Notes under the pieces: generated by a model
What the model was told of the DNA's origin: nothing
The model's database searches: none
The model's input: only the letters and a program-made list of their open reading frames with translations
Shown here: positions 6,382 through 14,845 of the stretch, one piece after another
Numbering within the stretch: position 1 is the first letter of the stretch
Layout: every line of letters starts with the position of its first letter
NCBI GenBank assembly: GCA_910587275.1
Contig: CAJUMD010000068.1
Span: 1 to 17,711, forward strand
Source of the DNA: an uncultured Kineothrix sp.
GTDB lineage: Bacteria > Bacillota > Clostridia > Lachnospirales > Lachnospiraceae
Length of the DNA stretch: 17,711 bases
Direction of reading: 5' to 3'
Translations under genes and position numbers: made by a program

Positions 6382-8997
6382 TTATACCATGAGCCGCACC
6401 CCGCTGCCTACTTTTGTTTTGGAAACGATAATCTGTTTTTCTATCTTTTCCGACAATTCCGGCACATGGGAAATGATCCCGATTAACCGGTCCTTTTCCA
6501 CCAGGGACAATAACGTCTGACATGCCTGCTCAATGGATTCCCCGTCCAGTGCACCGAACCCTTCGTCAATAAACAGCGTATCCACCCGTATGCCGCCGCT
6601 GTATCCCTGCACCACATCGCTCATGCCAAGGGCGAGGGCGAGGGACGCCTTGAAAGATTCCCCGCCCGACAGCGTCTTCACCGACCGGTACTTTCCCGTA
6701 TAATAGTCAAACACCTGTATCTCCAGGTTATCCTTCGACCGTCCGTCGCTGATTTCCCCCAAGCGGGACAGCTCATAGCGCCCCCCGGACATTTTGGAAA
6801 GCCGGAGGTTCGCCGCACGCAGAATTTCCTCAAAATATCCCGCCAGCACATACTGCTCGAAAACCAGCCGCTTCCCGTTGTTCCCGCAAGCCATGTTGTC
6901 CAGGTCTTTGACGATGCCGTATTCCAACTGCAGTTCCCGGTATTTCTTCCCGTGCTCTTTTATGGACTCCGCGGTTTTGCCCGCCTGCCGCAGACTGTGG
7001 CTGCACTCGTTTAACCGCTTTAGGGCATATTGCTTCTCCTTCTTTTTCTCCTCTAACTCCGCCCGCTGCCCTGCCGTGTCCGTTTTTCTCTTTCCCCTGG
7101 TTTCTTCCCGCAGATGGGCGGTGAGGTATTCCAGCTCTTGCCACCGTTCCTGAAATTCCCGGACCCGGCGTTCCAGTCTTTTCATTTCTTCCGGGCGCCG
7201 CAGCGCCTTTTCGTATTTTTCCAGGGAAGTAAAACCTGCCTGCCGGTACTGCACGGCAAATGTTTTGTCCAGCTCTTTCTTCTTCGTTTCCTGTGCGGCG
7301 GTTTCCTCCGCATCTATGGTCAGCCTTTCCTTTTTCTCCTTCTGCTGTGCCAAAAGTCCGTGGTACTGCACAAGGAGCTTTTCGTATGCCTTTTCCGGCA
7401 TGGATTCCACGGTACGGCGTGTTTCTTCCGCCAGTCCGTCCCTTTGCCGTCTGCATGTTTCTTCCTTTTCTTCCCACTCCTTTTTCCGCTGCGTACATGC
7501 GGACACTTCCGCCCGGCATACCGCCGCCTTACCGTGGAGTTCCATCAGTTTTTGCTGTTCTTTTTCATACGATTGCCGCAGTTTCCGCAGCCCTTCTTCC
7601 TTCGGCACGCCGCCTTCTGCCGCCGCCACACGGGGATGCTCCAGGGAACCGCAAACCGGGCAGGGTTCCCCCTCCTGCACCTGGGCAGCCACGATACCCA
7701 CCATGGCGCGCCGGTAAGCGGCATCCGCCGTTTCGTACGCCCGTTTCTTCTCCCCTGCGTTTTTTTCCTGTTCCAGATAACGTTCCTGCAAAACCTTTAG
7801 TTCTTCCTGCTTATTCCTGAGCGCGCATACCGCGTCCTCCCTCCCTTTCCGGCTTTGCGCGTAACCGGCCAGCGCTTCATAGCCCGTATGGATTTCTTTC
7901 CGGTTTTTATAATACGGGCGCAGTTCCTTTTCCCTGTCCGCCAGTGCCCGGTATTCTTCCCGGTTCTTCCGCCTCCTGCGTTCCATGTCTTCAAGCAGGG
8001 AAGATGCATGTTTCCCAAGCAGGTACGGTTCTTTTAACGCTTCCGCCTCCCTCGCTCTTTTTAATTCCTTTTCCGCTTCCCTTATTTCCTTCTTCCGTCC
8101 GCCCAGTTCTTCCTTCTGTGACTTTAAGGCTGCCAGCTTCTCCAGTTTGGCATTGGTTTCCTCCGCCTGCGCGATGTGTTCCGACCGTTTCATTACTTCT
8201 TTTTCCAGGCAGGCATGAGCCTTTTCCGCTTCCGCAAACTCCTTTTGATATTCCCCGATCCGGCGCTCCAGCCACCGGAGGATTTCCTCAAAATCCAACG
8301 GTTTTTCCCCTTCTTCCGTTTTCATTTCCATACCCATTCCGGGTTCTAGCATATGGACATCTTCTTCCATCCGGTGACGGTATTCCATCGCCTGTTTATA
8401 CAATTCCCCGGAACGGCGGCGCAGGATGGCAGCAAAACGCTCGTATACGGAAGTGGAAAAGATTTCACGGAAGATTTTCGTCTTTTCCGAAGGTGATGCC
8501 GTCAGGAACCGGGAAAACTCCCCCTGGGCAATCATGGAAATCTGCTTAAACTGCCGGTAATCCAGCACAAGGATTTCCTGCAGTTTCCGGTTTACCTCGC
8601 CGACTCCCTCGATGACCCCTCCGTCTTCCGGCAGATACAGCCTTGCCTGTTCCTTTTCTTTCGTATAAGCGTTCTTTCCTCCCCCTTTCTTCTTCGGGCG
8701 CAGATATTCGGGATTCCGCTCTATACGGTATGTTTCTCCGTTATGCTGCATAGTAAGCTCCACGAATGTAGGCGTATCCGAACCGGCGAAATCACTGCGA
8801 ACGCTGTTCTTTTCCCGCACCCCGCCGCTCATGCCGCCGTAAAGCGCATAGGTAATGGCATCAAACAGCGTGGTTTTTCCCGCCCCCGTGGGGCCGGTAA
8901 CCAAAAATAAGCCCCGCTCCTTCAATCCGGTGAAATCCACTTCGATTCTGTCTTTGTACGGTCCCCAGCCGGAAAGGACCAGTTTGTCAGGCTTCAT
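6382..8997 (-). CDS. sbcC: DNA double-strand break repair ATPase SbcC (Rad50-like)
   Basis: The 871-residue product is the SMC-like ATPase of the SbcCD nuclease, which opens hairpins and processes protein-blocked or broken DNA ends. Seen here: Walker A GPTGAGKTT near residue 35, Q-loop region ISMIAQGEFSRFL, long coiled coils rich in E/K/R, a zinc hook CPVCG at about 446-450, signature LSGGESFKASLALALG, and Walker B TLFIDEGFGALD. The length is somewhat below the 1048 residues of E. coli SbcC but normal for Firmicutes. The ATG at 8995-8997 overlaps the end of sbcD by 11 bases, indicating translational coupling and balanced production of the complex. SbcCD attacks palindromes, notable because this window contains two long palindromic elements. 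Confidence 0.97.
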   Translation of the reverse strand: MKPDKLVLSGWGPYKDRIEVDFTGLKERGLFLVTGPTGAGKTTLFDAITYALYGGMSGGVREKNSVRSDFAGSDTPTFVELTMQHNGETYRIERNPEYLRPKKKGGGKNAYTKEKEQARLYLPEDGGVIEGVGEVNRKLQEILVLDYRQFKQISMIAQGEFSRFLTASPSEKTKIFREIFSTSVYERFAAILRRRSGELYKQAMEYRHRMEEDVHMLEPGMGMEMKTEEGEKPLDFEEILRWLERRIGEYQKEFAEAEKAHACLEKEVMKRSEHIAQAEETNAKLEKLAALKSQKEELGGRKKEIREAEKELKRAREAEALKEPYLLGKHASSLLEDMERRRRKNREEYRALADREKELRPYYKNRKEIHTGYEALAGYAQSRKGREDAVCALRNKQEELKVLQERYLEQEKNAGEKKRAYETADAAYRRAMVGIVAAQVQEGEPCPVCGSLEHPRVAAAEGGVPKEEGLRKLRQSYEKEQQKLMELHGKAAVCRAEVSACTQRKKEWEEKEETCRRQRDGLAEETRRTVESMPEKAYEKLLVQYHGLLAQQKEKKERLTIDAEETAAQETKKKELDKTFAVQYRQAGFTSLEKYEKALRRPEEMKRLERRVREFQERWQELEYLTAHLREETRGKRKTDTAGQRAELEEKKKEKQYALKRLNECSHSLRQAGKTAESIKEHGKKYRELQLEYGIVKDLDNMACGNNGKRLVFEQYVLAGYFEEILRAANLRLSKMSGGRYELSRLGEISDGRSKDNLEIQVFDYYTGKYRSVKTLSGGESFKASLALALGMSDVVQGYSGGIRVDTLFIDEGFGALDGESIEQACQTLLSLVEKDRLIGIISHVPELSEKIEKQIIVSKTKVGSGVRLMV

Positions 8998-10144
8998 GGT
9001 CTTCCACCTCCGCTTCCTTTGCCACTTCCTTTATCAGCTCCATGCGGCGTCCATCCGGCTCCTCCCCGCGTACCATCGCATAAAATTCCCGGAACAGTTC
9101 CGGGATGTCTTTCCTGCGGTCTTCCTGCCGGACTGTGTATTCCCCGCCCGTCTTCTCCCCGTTTTTGGAAAGCAGGATCTGTAAAATGTTCGGGTAAACC
9201 GTGCGCAGCGTACCGATGGGATCTATCAGCTCGTCCCTGTCGGTCAGCTCCGCCTGGATATAGTCCGTGCAGTCCGCAGCCGCCACGATTTCCGGTTTCA
9301 TCAGTTCCTCCATATTTCCCCTGATTTTCCGCAGCCCGTGAAGGGGGGAAAGCGGTACCTGCTCCACGGATACCTGTCCTTTTTTCCCAAGTTCCACCAC
9401 ATTCACATACTTGGTCTGTCCCGCTTCGGAAAAAGAATAGCCCAGGGAAGCCCCCGCGTAGTAAACCGGTCCGCTCCCAATCCTCTGCGGCTTGTGGATA
9501 TGCCCAAGCGCAACATAATCAAAACCTTCCAAAAGGGATGCCTCCACGTTATCGAGTCCCCCCACATGGATGGTGGTTTCCCCGTCGGAAAGTTCCGGCT
9601 CCTTTCCGTTGTCGGTGACAAAGTAGTGGGTTACCAGCACACGCCGGCGGGGATTCCCGTCTCCTTTTCCATCCTCTTTATCCCGCAGGGGTTTTAGCAT
9701 CTTTTCCACCGCTTCCGCACTGGTCTTTCCCCCAGCCTGCGCCGGTTTTACGAATGGCATGAGGACAAAGGTGACTTCCCCGTATCCGTCCTCCATGCGA
9801 ACCTGCTTTAACTCCCCCCGGTATACCCCTGCAATGGAAACACCCTGTTTTTCCAGGATTCCTCCGGCAAAACCGATGCGCTCCGGCGAATCGTGGTTGC
9901 CGCTTACCATCAATACCCGTATGCCGGCATCCACGGCTTCCTGTAAAAAACCGTCAAACATCACTACGGCTTCGGCAGGGGGGATGGCGCGGTCGTAAAT
10001 GTCCCCCGCCAGGACCAGGGCATCCACGCTGCGGCTGCAGGCAATCCGCAGGATTTGCCTAAGGATATGGCGCTGGTCTTCCAACATGGATACGTCGTGA
10101 ATGACTTTGCCGATGTGGAGATCGGCGGTGTGTAAGAATTTCAT
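8987..10144 (-). CDS. sbcD: Exonuclease SbcD (Mre11-like)
   Basis: The 385-residue metallophosphoesterase subunit of SbcCD. It starts MKFLHTADLHIGK and has the family motifs in order: DLHIGK (metal ligands D, H), LAGDIYDR, VSGNHDSPERIG, HYFVTD and ALGHIHKPQ. The C-terminal capping domain follows. The start at 10142-10144 is fixed by AAAGGAGAC seven bases upstream and by the conserved N-terminus; the 58-codon upstream extension of the frame lacks any family similarity. It is followed by sbcC with an 11-base overlap. No clear promoter was found in the 157 bases after the PHP gene, so it may be co-transcribed with that gene. Confidence 0.96.
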   Translation of the reverse strand: MKFLHTADLHIGKVIHDVSMLEDQRHILRQILRIACSRSVDALVLAGDIYDRAIPPAEAVVMFDGFLQEAVDAGIRVLMVSGNHDSPERIGFAGGILEKQGVSIAGVYRGELKQVRMEDGYGEVTFVLMPFVKPAQAGGKTSAEAVEKMLKPLRDKEDGKGDGNPRRRVLVTHYFVTDNGKEPELSDGETTIHVGGLDNVEASLLEGFDYVALGHIHKPQRIGSGPVYYAGASLGYSFSEAGQTKYVNVVELGKKGQVSVEQVPLSPLHGLRKIRGNMEELMKPEIVAAADCTDYIQAELTDRDELIDPIGTLRTVYPNILQILLSKNGEKTGGEYTVRQEDRRKDIPELFREFYAMVRGEEPDGRRMELIKEVAKEAEVEDHEA

Positions 10145-10301
10145 AGGGGTCTCCTTTGTATTGTATTGGTGGTATCGGACGGCGACGCACTGGCAGCATA
10201 CCTCACCCCGGCCGTGGAAGGAATCGTACTCCGGCTCTCCCACTCTACCTTCCCCAAATAAGAAAAACAAGCTGCAAACAGGCGCCTGCCAAATCCATAC
10301 A
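10145..10301 (-). other. Intergenic region between PHP gene and sbcD
   Basis: It holds the sbcD ribosome binding site and a ten-base perfect palindrome CAGGCGCCTG at about 10279-10288, which has no loop or following T run suited to a terminator. No confident promoter is seen. Near the sbcD start the minus strand reads CCACCAATAC, the same as one unit of the array at 6316-6366 but in the opposite orientation; a single copy is probably chance. Confidence 0.35.
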
Positions 10302-11051
10302 CTACATCCTTTCCCCATCCTTCCGGTACCATACCACCCCGTCCGTCAGGACATAATCCTCCCCGCTTCTTAGGGCGGAAATCAGATCCTGTATGGATTT
10401 CATCCTGCGACGGAACGCCATACCGCCGCCAAACAGGTCCGTACTGTGGATATCCGAACCCGCCGTCAGGAACAGTCCGTGTTCTCTTGCATAAGCAACC
10501 GCTTTCGCGTCAAAAGCCGGATCATTGTGCGCCGTACTTTTGGGATTGGAATGGGTCGCATTGATTCCCTCCACGCCGTCCACATATCCGGGATAGAGCC
10601 TGATTTCCGGGATATAGCTCTCCTCCCGGAACGGATGCGCATGAATGACCATGCCGCCCCCTTCCTGCACCAGCCGGAACTGTTCCTGCACCGTAGCGGT
10701 CTTTAATGCCGGATGCCCCAGCATAAATTCCTTGTCCAGCCCGAAAATCAAAAACTCCGTCCCACGGTATCCGGCCTCATAACCGAAAAACACATCCAAA
10801 CCAATGCGCCTGCCCATTTTGGCTGCATCTTCATACCCTTTGGCAAATTCCTCCACCCACAATTTCCAGGGCATCCTCCGGTTCACCGCCGTGTTGCCGC
10901 CCCAGTTATGGTCCGTGACGATGATTCCCGTATACCCTGCCTCCTTACATGCCTTTGCCATCTGTGCACCCGTATAACGGGCGCAGGCGCTGGACTGTGA
11001 GGTGTGCAGATGTGTTTCATATAAATAGGGGTAATCCTTTAATAATTCCAT
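10302..11051 (-). CDS. PHP-domain metal-dependent phosphoesterase
   Basis: The 249-residue product shows the PHP-domain metal-binding motifs: HLHTSQSS (H14, H16), VTDHN (D47, H48), a central E-containing FFGYEAGY, HAHPFREE, and GSDIHSTD near the C-terminus. It is a stand-alone PHP protein of the histidinol-phosphatase/trpH-like superfamily and may hydrolyse a small phosphate ester or nucleotide; the substrate cannot be read from sequence. GGAGA lies eight bases before the ATG. It is the first gene after the cheR terminator, so transcription probably starts in the 190-base gap upstream. It leads into sbcD after 157 bases with no obvious terminator. Confidence 0.9.
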   Translation of the reverse strand: MELLKDYPYLYETHLHTSQSSACARYTGAQMAKACKEAGYTGIIVTDHNWGGNTAVNRRMPWKLWVEEFAKGYEDAAKMGRRIGLDVFFGYEAGYRGTEFLIFGLDKEFMLGHPALKTATVQEQFRLVQEGGGMVIHAHPFREESYIPEIRLYPGYVDGVEGINATHSNPKSTAHNDPAFDAKAVAYAREHGLFLTAGSDIHSTDLFGGGMAFRRRMKSIQDLISALRSGEDYVLTDGVVWYRKDGERM

Positions 11052-11122
11052 AAATCAAATCTCCGTCTGATATCTTTGTACCCATGATTTTTCCTTTGGA
11101 TGCCCGTGCGCCGTTTCAGAAC

Positions 11123-11184
11123 GTGTTTGAAAATTCATTCCCGCAAATTCGGACAATATCTTGCAGAAAGCAATTTTCAAACAC
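11123..11184. repeat. Inverted repeat with long loop upstream of the PHP gene
   Basis: GTGTTTGAAAATT at 11123-11135 and AATTTTCAAACAC at 11172-11184 are perfect 13-base inverted repeats around a 36-base centre. There is no T run on either side, so it is unlikely to be a terminator. It resembles, from memory only, intergenic repeats seen in Lachnospiraceae. It could be a regulator site or a remnant element. Confidence 0.6.
11155..11182 (-). promoter_or_regulatory. Candidate promoter for the PHP gene within the inverted repeat
   Basis: On the minus strand TTGAAA, a 16-base spacer and TATTGT fall within the inverted repeat at 11123-11184, about 105-130 bases before the PHP start. Each box matches consensus at four or five positions. 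It is plausible because the cheR terminator lies just upstream and the PHP gene needs a start, but the score is modest. Confidence 0.35.
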
Positions 11185-11202
11185 ACTTTGGCGGCATATT
11201 CC

Positions 11203-11235
11203 AAAACAAGTTCCCGAACAAATCGGGAACTTGTT
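11203..11235 (-). terminator. cheR terminator
   Basis: A 13-base perfect stem (AACAAGTTCCCGA at 11205-11217 with 11223-11235) and a 5-base loop lie six bases past the cheR TGA. On the minus strand the stem runs into TTGTTTT, a short T tract. Strong stem, moderate tail. Confidence 0.8.
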
Positions 11236-11241
11236 ATTCTC

Positions 11242-12018
11242 TCAGGGTTTCTCATAAAAGAACGAATTCTTTCTGGTATAACCTATGTCCTTATAGTTAA
11301 TAATCTGTTCCGTACTGCCGATAAACAATACGCCCTTGCTCGCCAGCGACTTCTGGAATTTTACAAATACCTCGTCCTTGGCTTCTTCCGTAAAATAAAT
11401 AAGTACATTCCGGCATACAATCATATGCCAACCGTCCCCGTAGTTATCCTTTAAAAGATTATGCTGCGAAAACTCTACACGCTTCTTGATTTCGTCCGAT
11501 ATCTGGTAGGACAATCCCACTTTCGTGAAATACTTCCTCTTTAAATCATCCGGCACGCCGGCAATGCTTTTCTCGTTATAAAGCCCGACTTTCGCTTTCG
11601 CAATGACCTGCTTATCCAAATCGGTGGCATGAATCTTAATCTGGTCTAACGGAATATGGCGGGACAACGCCATGACAAGCGAATATGGCTCATCTCCCGT
11701 AGAGCAGGCAGCACTCCAAATTTTCAGGTGTTTGCCGAACCTGCTAATCAGTCCCGGTATGATTTCCTTGTCCATCACCTGCCACTGGTCGGTATTACGG
11801 TAAAATTCCGACACATTAATGGTAAGATAGTTCACAAATTCCTCAAACTTCGTATTATTTTCCTTAATAAGCGCCACATACTTATCATACCCGGAAATAC
11901 CGTTCTTGGAAATCAGCGTATCAATACGCCGCTTCATCTGCTTTTCCTTATAAGCATTCAGGTCAATTTTCGTGAGGTCAAAAATTGTTTTTTTAAACCA
12001 TTCATAATCATATGCCAT
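11242..12018 (-). CDS. cheR: CheR chemotaxis protein-glutamate O-methyltransferase
   Basis: A 258-residue SAM-dependent enzyme that methylates glutamates on chemoreceptors to tune chemotactic adaptation. The N-terminal helical CheR-N domain (about 1-70) precedes NVSEFYRN. The SAM-binding motif follows as WSAACSTGDEPYSLVM, where most CheR proteins have GEEPYS. Later motifs are HATDLD, QHNLLKD, CRNVLIYF and GVLFIGSTEQI. The ATG at 12016-12018 has AGG eight to nine bases upstream; the 17-codon extension upstream lacks family similarity. No other chemotaxis gene is nearby, so it is an orphan flanked by terminators. This suggests the organism is chemotactic with the rest of the system elsewhere; a non-chemotaxis methyl-signalling role cannot be excluded. 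Confidence 0.95.
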   Translation of the reverse strand: MAYDYEWFKKTIFDLTKIDLNAYKEKQMKRRIDTLISKNGISGYDKYVALIKENNTKFEEFVNYLTINVSEFYRNTDQWQVMDKEIIPGLISRFGKHLKIWSAACSTGDEPYSLVMALSRHIPLDQIKIHATDLDKQVIAKAKVGLYNEKSIAGVPDDLKRKYFTKVGLSYQISDEIKKRVEFSQHNLLKDNYGDGWHMIVCRNVLIYFTEEAKDEVFVKFQKSLASKGVLFIGSTEQIINYKDIGYTRKNSFFYEKP

Positions 12019-12054
12019 AATATTTACCTGCCATCGTTTTTCCTGTAAATAGCC

Positions 12055-12082
12055 AAAAACAACAAACAAATCCTGTTTGCTG
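12055..12082 (-). terminator. Probable terminator after rpsA
   Basis: On the minus strand CAGCAAACA, a five-base loop, TGTTTGTTG (one G-U pair) and then TTTTT form an intrinsic terminator 37 bases past the rpsA stop. An alternative outer pair AGCCAA/TTGGCT (12051-12056 with 12085-12090) encloses the T run and could compete with it. The stem is AT-rich, so termination may be partial and cheR may depend on read-through. Confidence 0.55.
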
Positions 12083-12119
12083 CATTGGCTTTGGGTATCA
12101 CCCGATCATATCCCCTGTT

Positions 12120-13250
12120 TTATTCCTGCTCGCTTGCAATCACCGCATCAATATCAACGGAAACCACATCCGCATCTTCCGCTTCCGCCTTCGGTTCCGG
12201 CGCCAGCATAGCTTTAACGCTCAGGCTGATTTTCCGGTCTTCTTCATTAAAATCAACCACTTTTGCCGTTACTTCGTCGTTGATTTTCAGCACGTCCGCC
12301 GGTTTCTCGATATGTTCCTTGGAAATCTGGGATACATGGAGCAATGCATCCACACCCGGTTCCAATTCCACAAATGCACCGAAATCCGTCATCCTTGCCA
12401 CTTTTCCGGTTACCACATTGCCTACCGCATATTTCTGCGCGGCATCTTTCCAGGGATTTGCATCTTCAAATTTCAGGCTCAGCGCAATTTTGCTGCCGGA
12501 AATCTCCTTAATCAACACTTTCAGTTTCTCGCCAACCTTAAATACTTTCTTCGGATTCTCCACCCTGCCCCAAGACATTTCGGAGATATGGAGCAGACCG
12601 TCCGCACCGCCCAAATCGATGAATGCACCGAAGTCCGTTACGTTCTTTACCACGCCCTCCACGGTATCTCCTTCATGGATGGATTCAAATAACTTCTTCT
12701 GGAGTTCCGCTTTCTCCGCAAGGATAAGCTGCTTGCGGTCGCCGATATATCTTCTTCTCTTAGGATTATATTCGCTGATTACGAACTGTATATCCTGTCC
12801 CGCATATTTGGACAAATCTTTTTCGTATACATCCGATACCAGGCTGGCAGGAATGAAAATCCTGACTTCCTCCACCACGACGCTCAGACCGCCGTCCAAT
12901 ACCTGCGCCACTTTTGCAGTAAGCACTTCCCTGTTGTTGAAGGCTTCCTCAATCCTCTTATTGCCCCTGTCCGCGGCAAGTCTCTTATAGGTTAAGAGAA
13001 CCTGTCCTTCCCCGTCGTTGACTTTAAGGACTTTCACCTCCATGGTGTCACCCGGTTTTGCGATAGTTGTCAGGTCTACGTTCGGCTCGTTGGTATATTC
13101 GTTTCTCGTCAAAATACCGTCGGATTTATAGCCAATGTTGAGAATAATTTCTTCAGGTTTCACATCAATGACTGTACCTTCAACTACCTCTCCCGCATGT
13201 ATTGTCTTAAATGATTCTTCTAACATCTGTTCAAAAGTTAATTCTGACAT
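12120..13250 (-). CDS. rpsA: S1 RNA-binding domain protein (ribosomal protein S1 homologue)
   Basis: The 376-residue product has four S1 repeats, starting at about residues 20, 105, 194 and 275. The last two are the best, with TDFGAFIDLGGADGLLHISEMSWG and TDFGAFVELEPGVDALLHVSQIS type cores. The C-terminal tail is acidic. S1 homologues of low-GC Gram-positives bind mRNA and may aid translation, though their role is less essential than in E. coli (six repeats). The start ATG 13248-13250 has a strong AGGAGG nine bases upstream, inside the end of ispH. It overlaps ispH by 20 bases. In several clostridia IspH and S1 are encoded as one fused protein; here they are separate but overlapping. Confidence 0.93.
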   Translation of the reverse strand: MSELTFEQMLEESFKTIHAGEVVEGTVIDVKPEEIILNIGYKSDGILTRNEYTNEPNVDLTTIAKPGDTMEVKVLKVNDGEGQVLLTYKRLAADRGNKRIEEAFNNREVLTAKVAQVLDGGLSVVVEEVRIFIPASLVSDVYEKDLSKYAGQDIQFVISEYNPKRRRYIGDRKQLILAEKAELQKKLFESIHEGDTVEGVVKNVTDFGAFIDLGGADGLLHISEMSWGRVENPKKVFKVGEKLKVLIKEISGSKIALSLKFEDANPWKDAAQKYAVGNVVTGKVARMTDFGAFVELEPGVDALLHVSQISKEHIEKPADVLKINDEVTAKVVDFNEEDRKISLSVKAMLAPEPKAEAEDADVVSVDIDAVIASEQE

Positions 13251-14097
13251 AATTTTGAACCTCCTCAATAATATTGTTTGGGGTCGAAGCCCCGGCAGTA
13301 ATACCGACCGGAGAAGCCGCTTTAGGTAGATCTAAATGCAAGTCATCCAGTGTCTGTACAAAATAGGTGTTCCCGCATTCCTCTTTACAGATTTCATAGA
13401 GCTTCCGTGTGTTGGAACTATGGGCATCTCCTATCACAATCATACTTTCAACCTGAGACGCAATCTGCCTCGCCTCAGTCTGCCTTTCTTCTGTTGCGTT
13501 ACATATAGTATTCACAACACTACCATTGTAACCTTTTTTTAAAAAAATTTCAACTAATTCTTTAAATTTGTTGTAGTTAAATGTCGTTTGGGAAACAATA
13601 CACCATTCTTCCCCCTGAAAAACGGGGTTTTTTCCGTCCTTCCCGAAGTCCTCCATTTCCTCTTTTGACTCGATCACCACGGTATCCGATGCCGACCAGC
13701 CCCGGATTCCTTCCACTTCGGGATGTCCGGCATTGCCGATAATGAGAATCCGCTTCCCCTGCCCGCTCTCTTTTTCCACTATGTTATGGATTCTTTTTAC
13801 AAAAGGGCAGGTGGCGTCCACACATTCCAGCCCCTGCTCCTTAATGGCGTTATAAACCTCTTTCGACACACCGTGGGAGCGTATGACAACGGTTCCTTCC
13901 CCCACCTGTCTAAGTTCCTCCAGCCCGTTTATCACTTCCACACCGCGCCCTTCCAAATCCTTCACCACTTCCGCGTTATGGATAATCGGTCCGTAAGTAT
14001 ATATTTTTTTCCCCTTGCCGGTCTGCCCGTAGACTTTTTCCACGGCACGCTTTACGCCGAAACAAAAACCGGCGCTCTTGGCAACCCTTACTTCCAT
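13231..14097 (-). CDS. ispH: 4-hydroxy-3-methylbut-2-enyl diphosphate reductase (IspH/LytB)
   Basis: The last enzyme of the MEP isoprenoid pathway reduces HMBPP to IPP and DMAPP using a [4Fe-4S] cluster. The 288-residue product shows AKSAGFCFGVKRAVE (cluster Cys12), YGPIIHN (His40), RSHGVSKE (His74), DATCPFVKRIH (Cys97), GNAGHPEVEG (His125, Glu127), SQTTFN and NTICNATEERQ (Cys199). The three cluster cysteines and substrate histidines are therefore all present. GAAGGGGG lies about ten bases before the ATG, and only 18 bases separate it from cmk. The 3' end carries the rpsA Shine-Dalgarno sequence, so rpsA translation is likely coupled. Confidence 0.97.
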   Translation of the reverse strand: MEVRVAKSAGFCFGVKRAVEKVYGQTGKGKKIYTYGPIIHNAEVVKDLEGRGVEVINGLEELRQVGEGTVVIRSHGVSKEVYNAIKEQGLECVDATCPFVKRIHNIVEKESGQGKRILIIGNAGHPEVEGIRGWSASDTVVIESKEEMEDFGKDGKNPVFQGEEWCIVSQTTFNYNKFKELVEIFLKKGYNGSVVNTICNATEERQTEARQIASQVESMIVIGDAHSSNTRKLYEICKEECGNTYFVQTLDDLHLDLPKAASPVGITAGASTPNNIIEEVQNYVRINF

Positions 14098-14115
14098 CTG
14101 TTTCCGGCCCCCTTC

Positions 14116-14793
14116 TTATATTCTGCCATGTTCCTTTTCCCTGCACAGGGAAAGAATCCTTTCCACCACCTCATCTATGCTCATGTCGGAGGAATCCACC
14201 AATACCGCATCGTCTGCCTGCCGCAGCGGGGAAATTTCACGGTTCATGTCCCGTCTGTCACGCTCGATGATATCCTTTTCGATTTGTTCCAAATCACAGG
14301 CTTCCCCTTTTGCCGCCAATTCCTCATACCTTCTTTTTGCACGCACGCCGCTGCCTGCCGTCAGGTATACTTTCACGTCCGCATCGGGAAGCACACAGGT
14401 TCCGATGTCCCTGCCGTCCATCACTACATCCGTCTGTTTGGCAAGACGCTGCTGAAGCTCTACCAGCTTCTTGCGCACTTCCGGATACACACTGATGGAA
14501 GAAGCCATGTTTCCCACTTCTTCCGTCCGCAGGAACCCGCCTACATCCTCCCCGTTTAAAAATACAACCTGTTCCCCGTCCACATGGGAAATCGTAATAT
14601 CCGCTTCCCCGCATTTTTCACTGATCTGCCTTTCATCCCCGGCGCTTATCCCGTTCCTTAAAAAATAAAGTCCCATGGCACGGTACATCGCTCCCGTATC
14701 CACATAAATACAATGTTTCTCCTTCGCAATTTTCTTTGCGATGGTGCTCTTGCCCGCCCCTGCGGGTCCGTCAATCGCGATATTGCAGCCCAT
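14116..14793 (-). CDS. cmk: Cytidylate kinase
   Basis: A 225-residue kinase that phosphorylates CMP/dCMP with ATP. It starts MGCNIAIDGPAGAGKST (P-loop 9-17), followed by YVDTGAMYRA, DGRDIGTCVLPDADVKVYLTA, and a lid region RDRRDMNREISPLRQADDAV. These match bacterial Cmk throughout and the length is normal. The start ATG 14791-14793 has GGGAGG five to six bases upstream; a 69-codon upstream frame extension is low-complexity arginine/proline and is the shadow of the upstream gene's end. It lies 52 bases after the flavoprotein gene and 18 before ispH, the usual clostridial order. Confidence 0.97.
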   Translation of the reverse strand: MGCNIAIDGPAGAGKSTIAKKIAKEKHCIYVDTGAMYRAMGLYFLRNGISAGDERQISEKCGEADITISHVDGEQVVFLNGEDVGGFLRTEEVGNMASSISVYPEVRKKLVELQQRLAKQTDVVMDGRDIGTCVLPDADVKVYLTAGSGVRAKRRYEELAAKGEACDLEQIEKDIIERDRRDMNREISPLRQADDAVLVDSSDMSIDEVVERILSLCREKEHGRI

Positions 14794-14845
14794 GACATCC
14801 TCCCTTTCCCGCCGCACGGTGTTTGGCGGCATAATCCATATTTTT

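Noticed and set aside
7114..7800. Long plus-strand reading frames opposite sbcC
   Set aside because: They lie in antisense to a strongly conserved gene, are rich in Phe/Leu/Pro as expected from reversed Glu/Lys codons, and have no protein family features.
10160..10175. Single CCACCAATAC copy before sbcD as a further member of the 6316 array
   Set aside because: One ten-base match in the opposite orientation is not enough to distinguish from chance.
10145..10318. 58-codon N-terminal extension of SbcD
   Set aside because: No family similarity, overlaps the end of the PHP gene, and a strong RBS precedes the conserved MKFLHTADLH start.
12085..12990. 301-codon plus-strand reading frame opposite rpsA
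   Set aside because: Serine-rich antisense shadow of the S1 domains; no RBS or recognisable motif.
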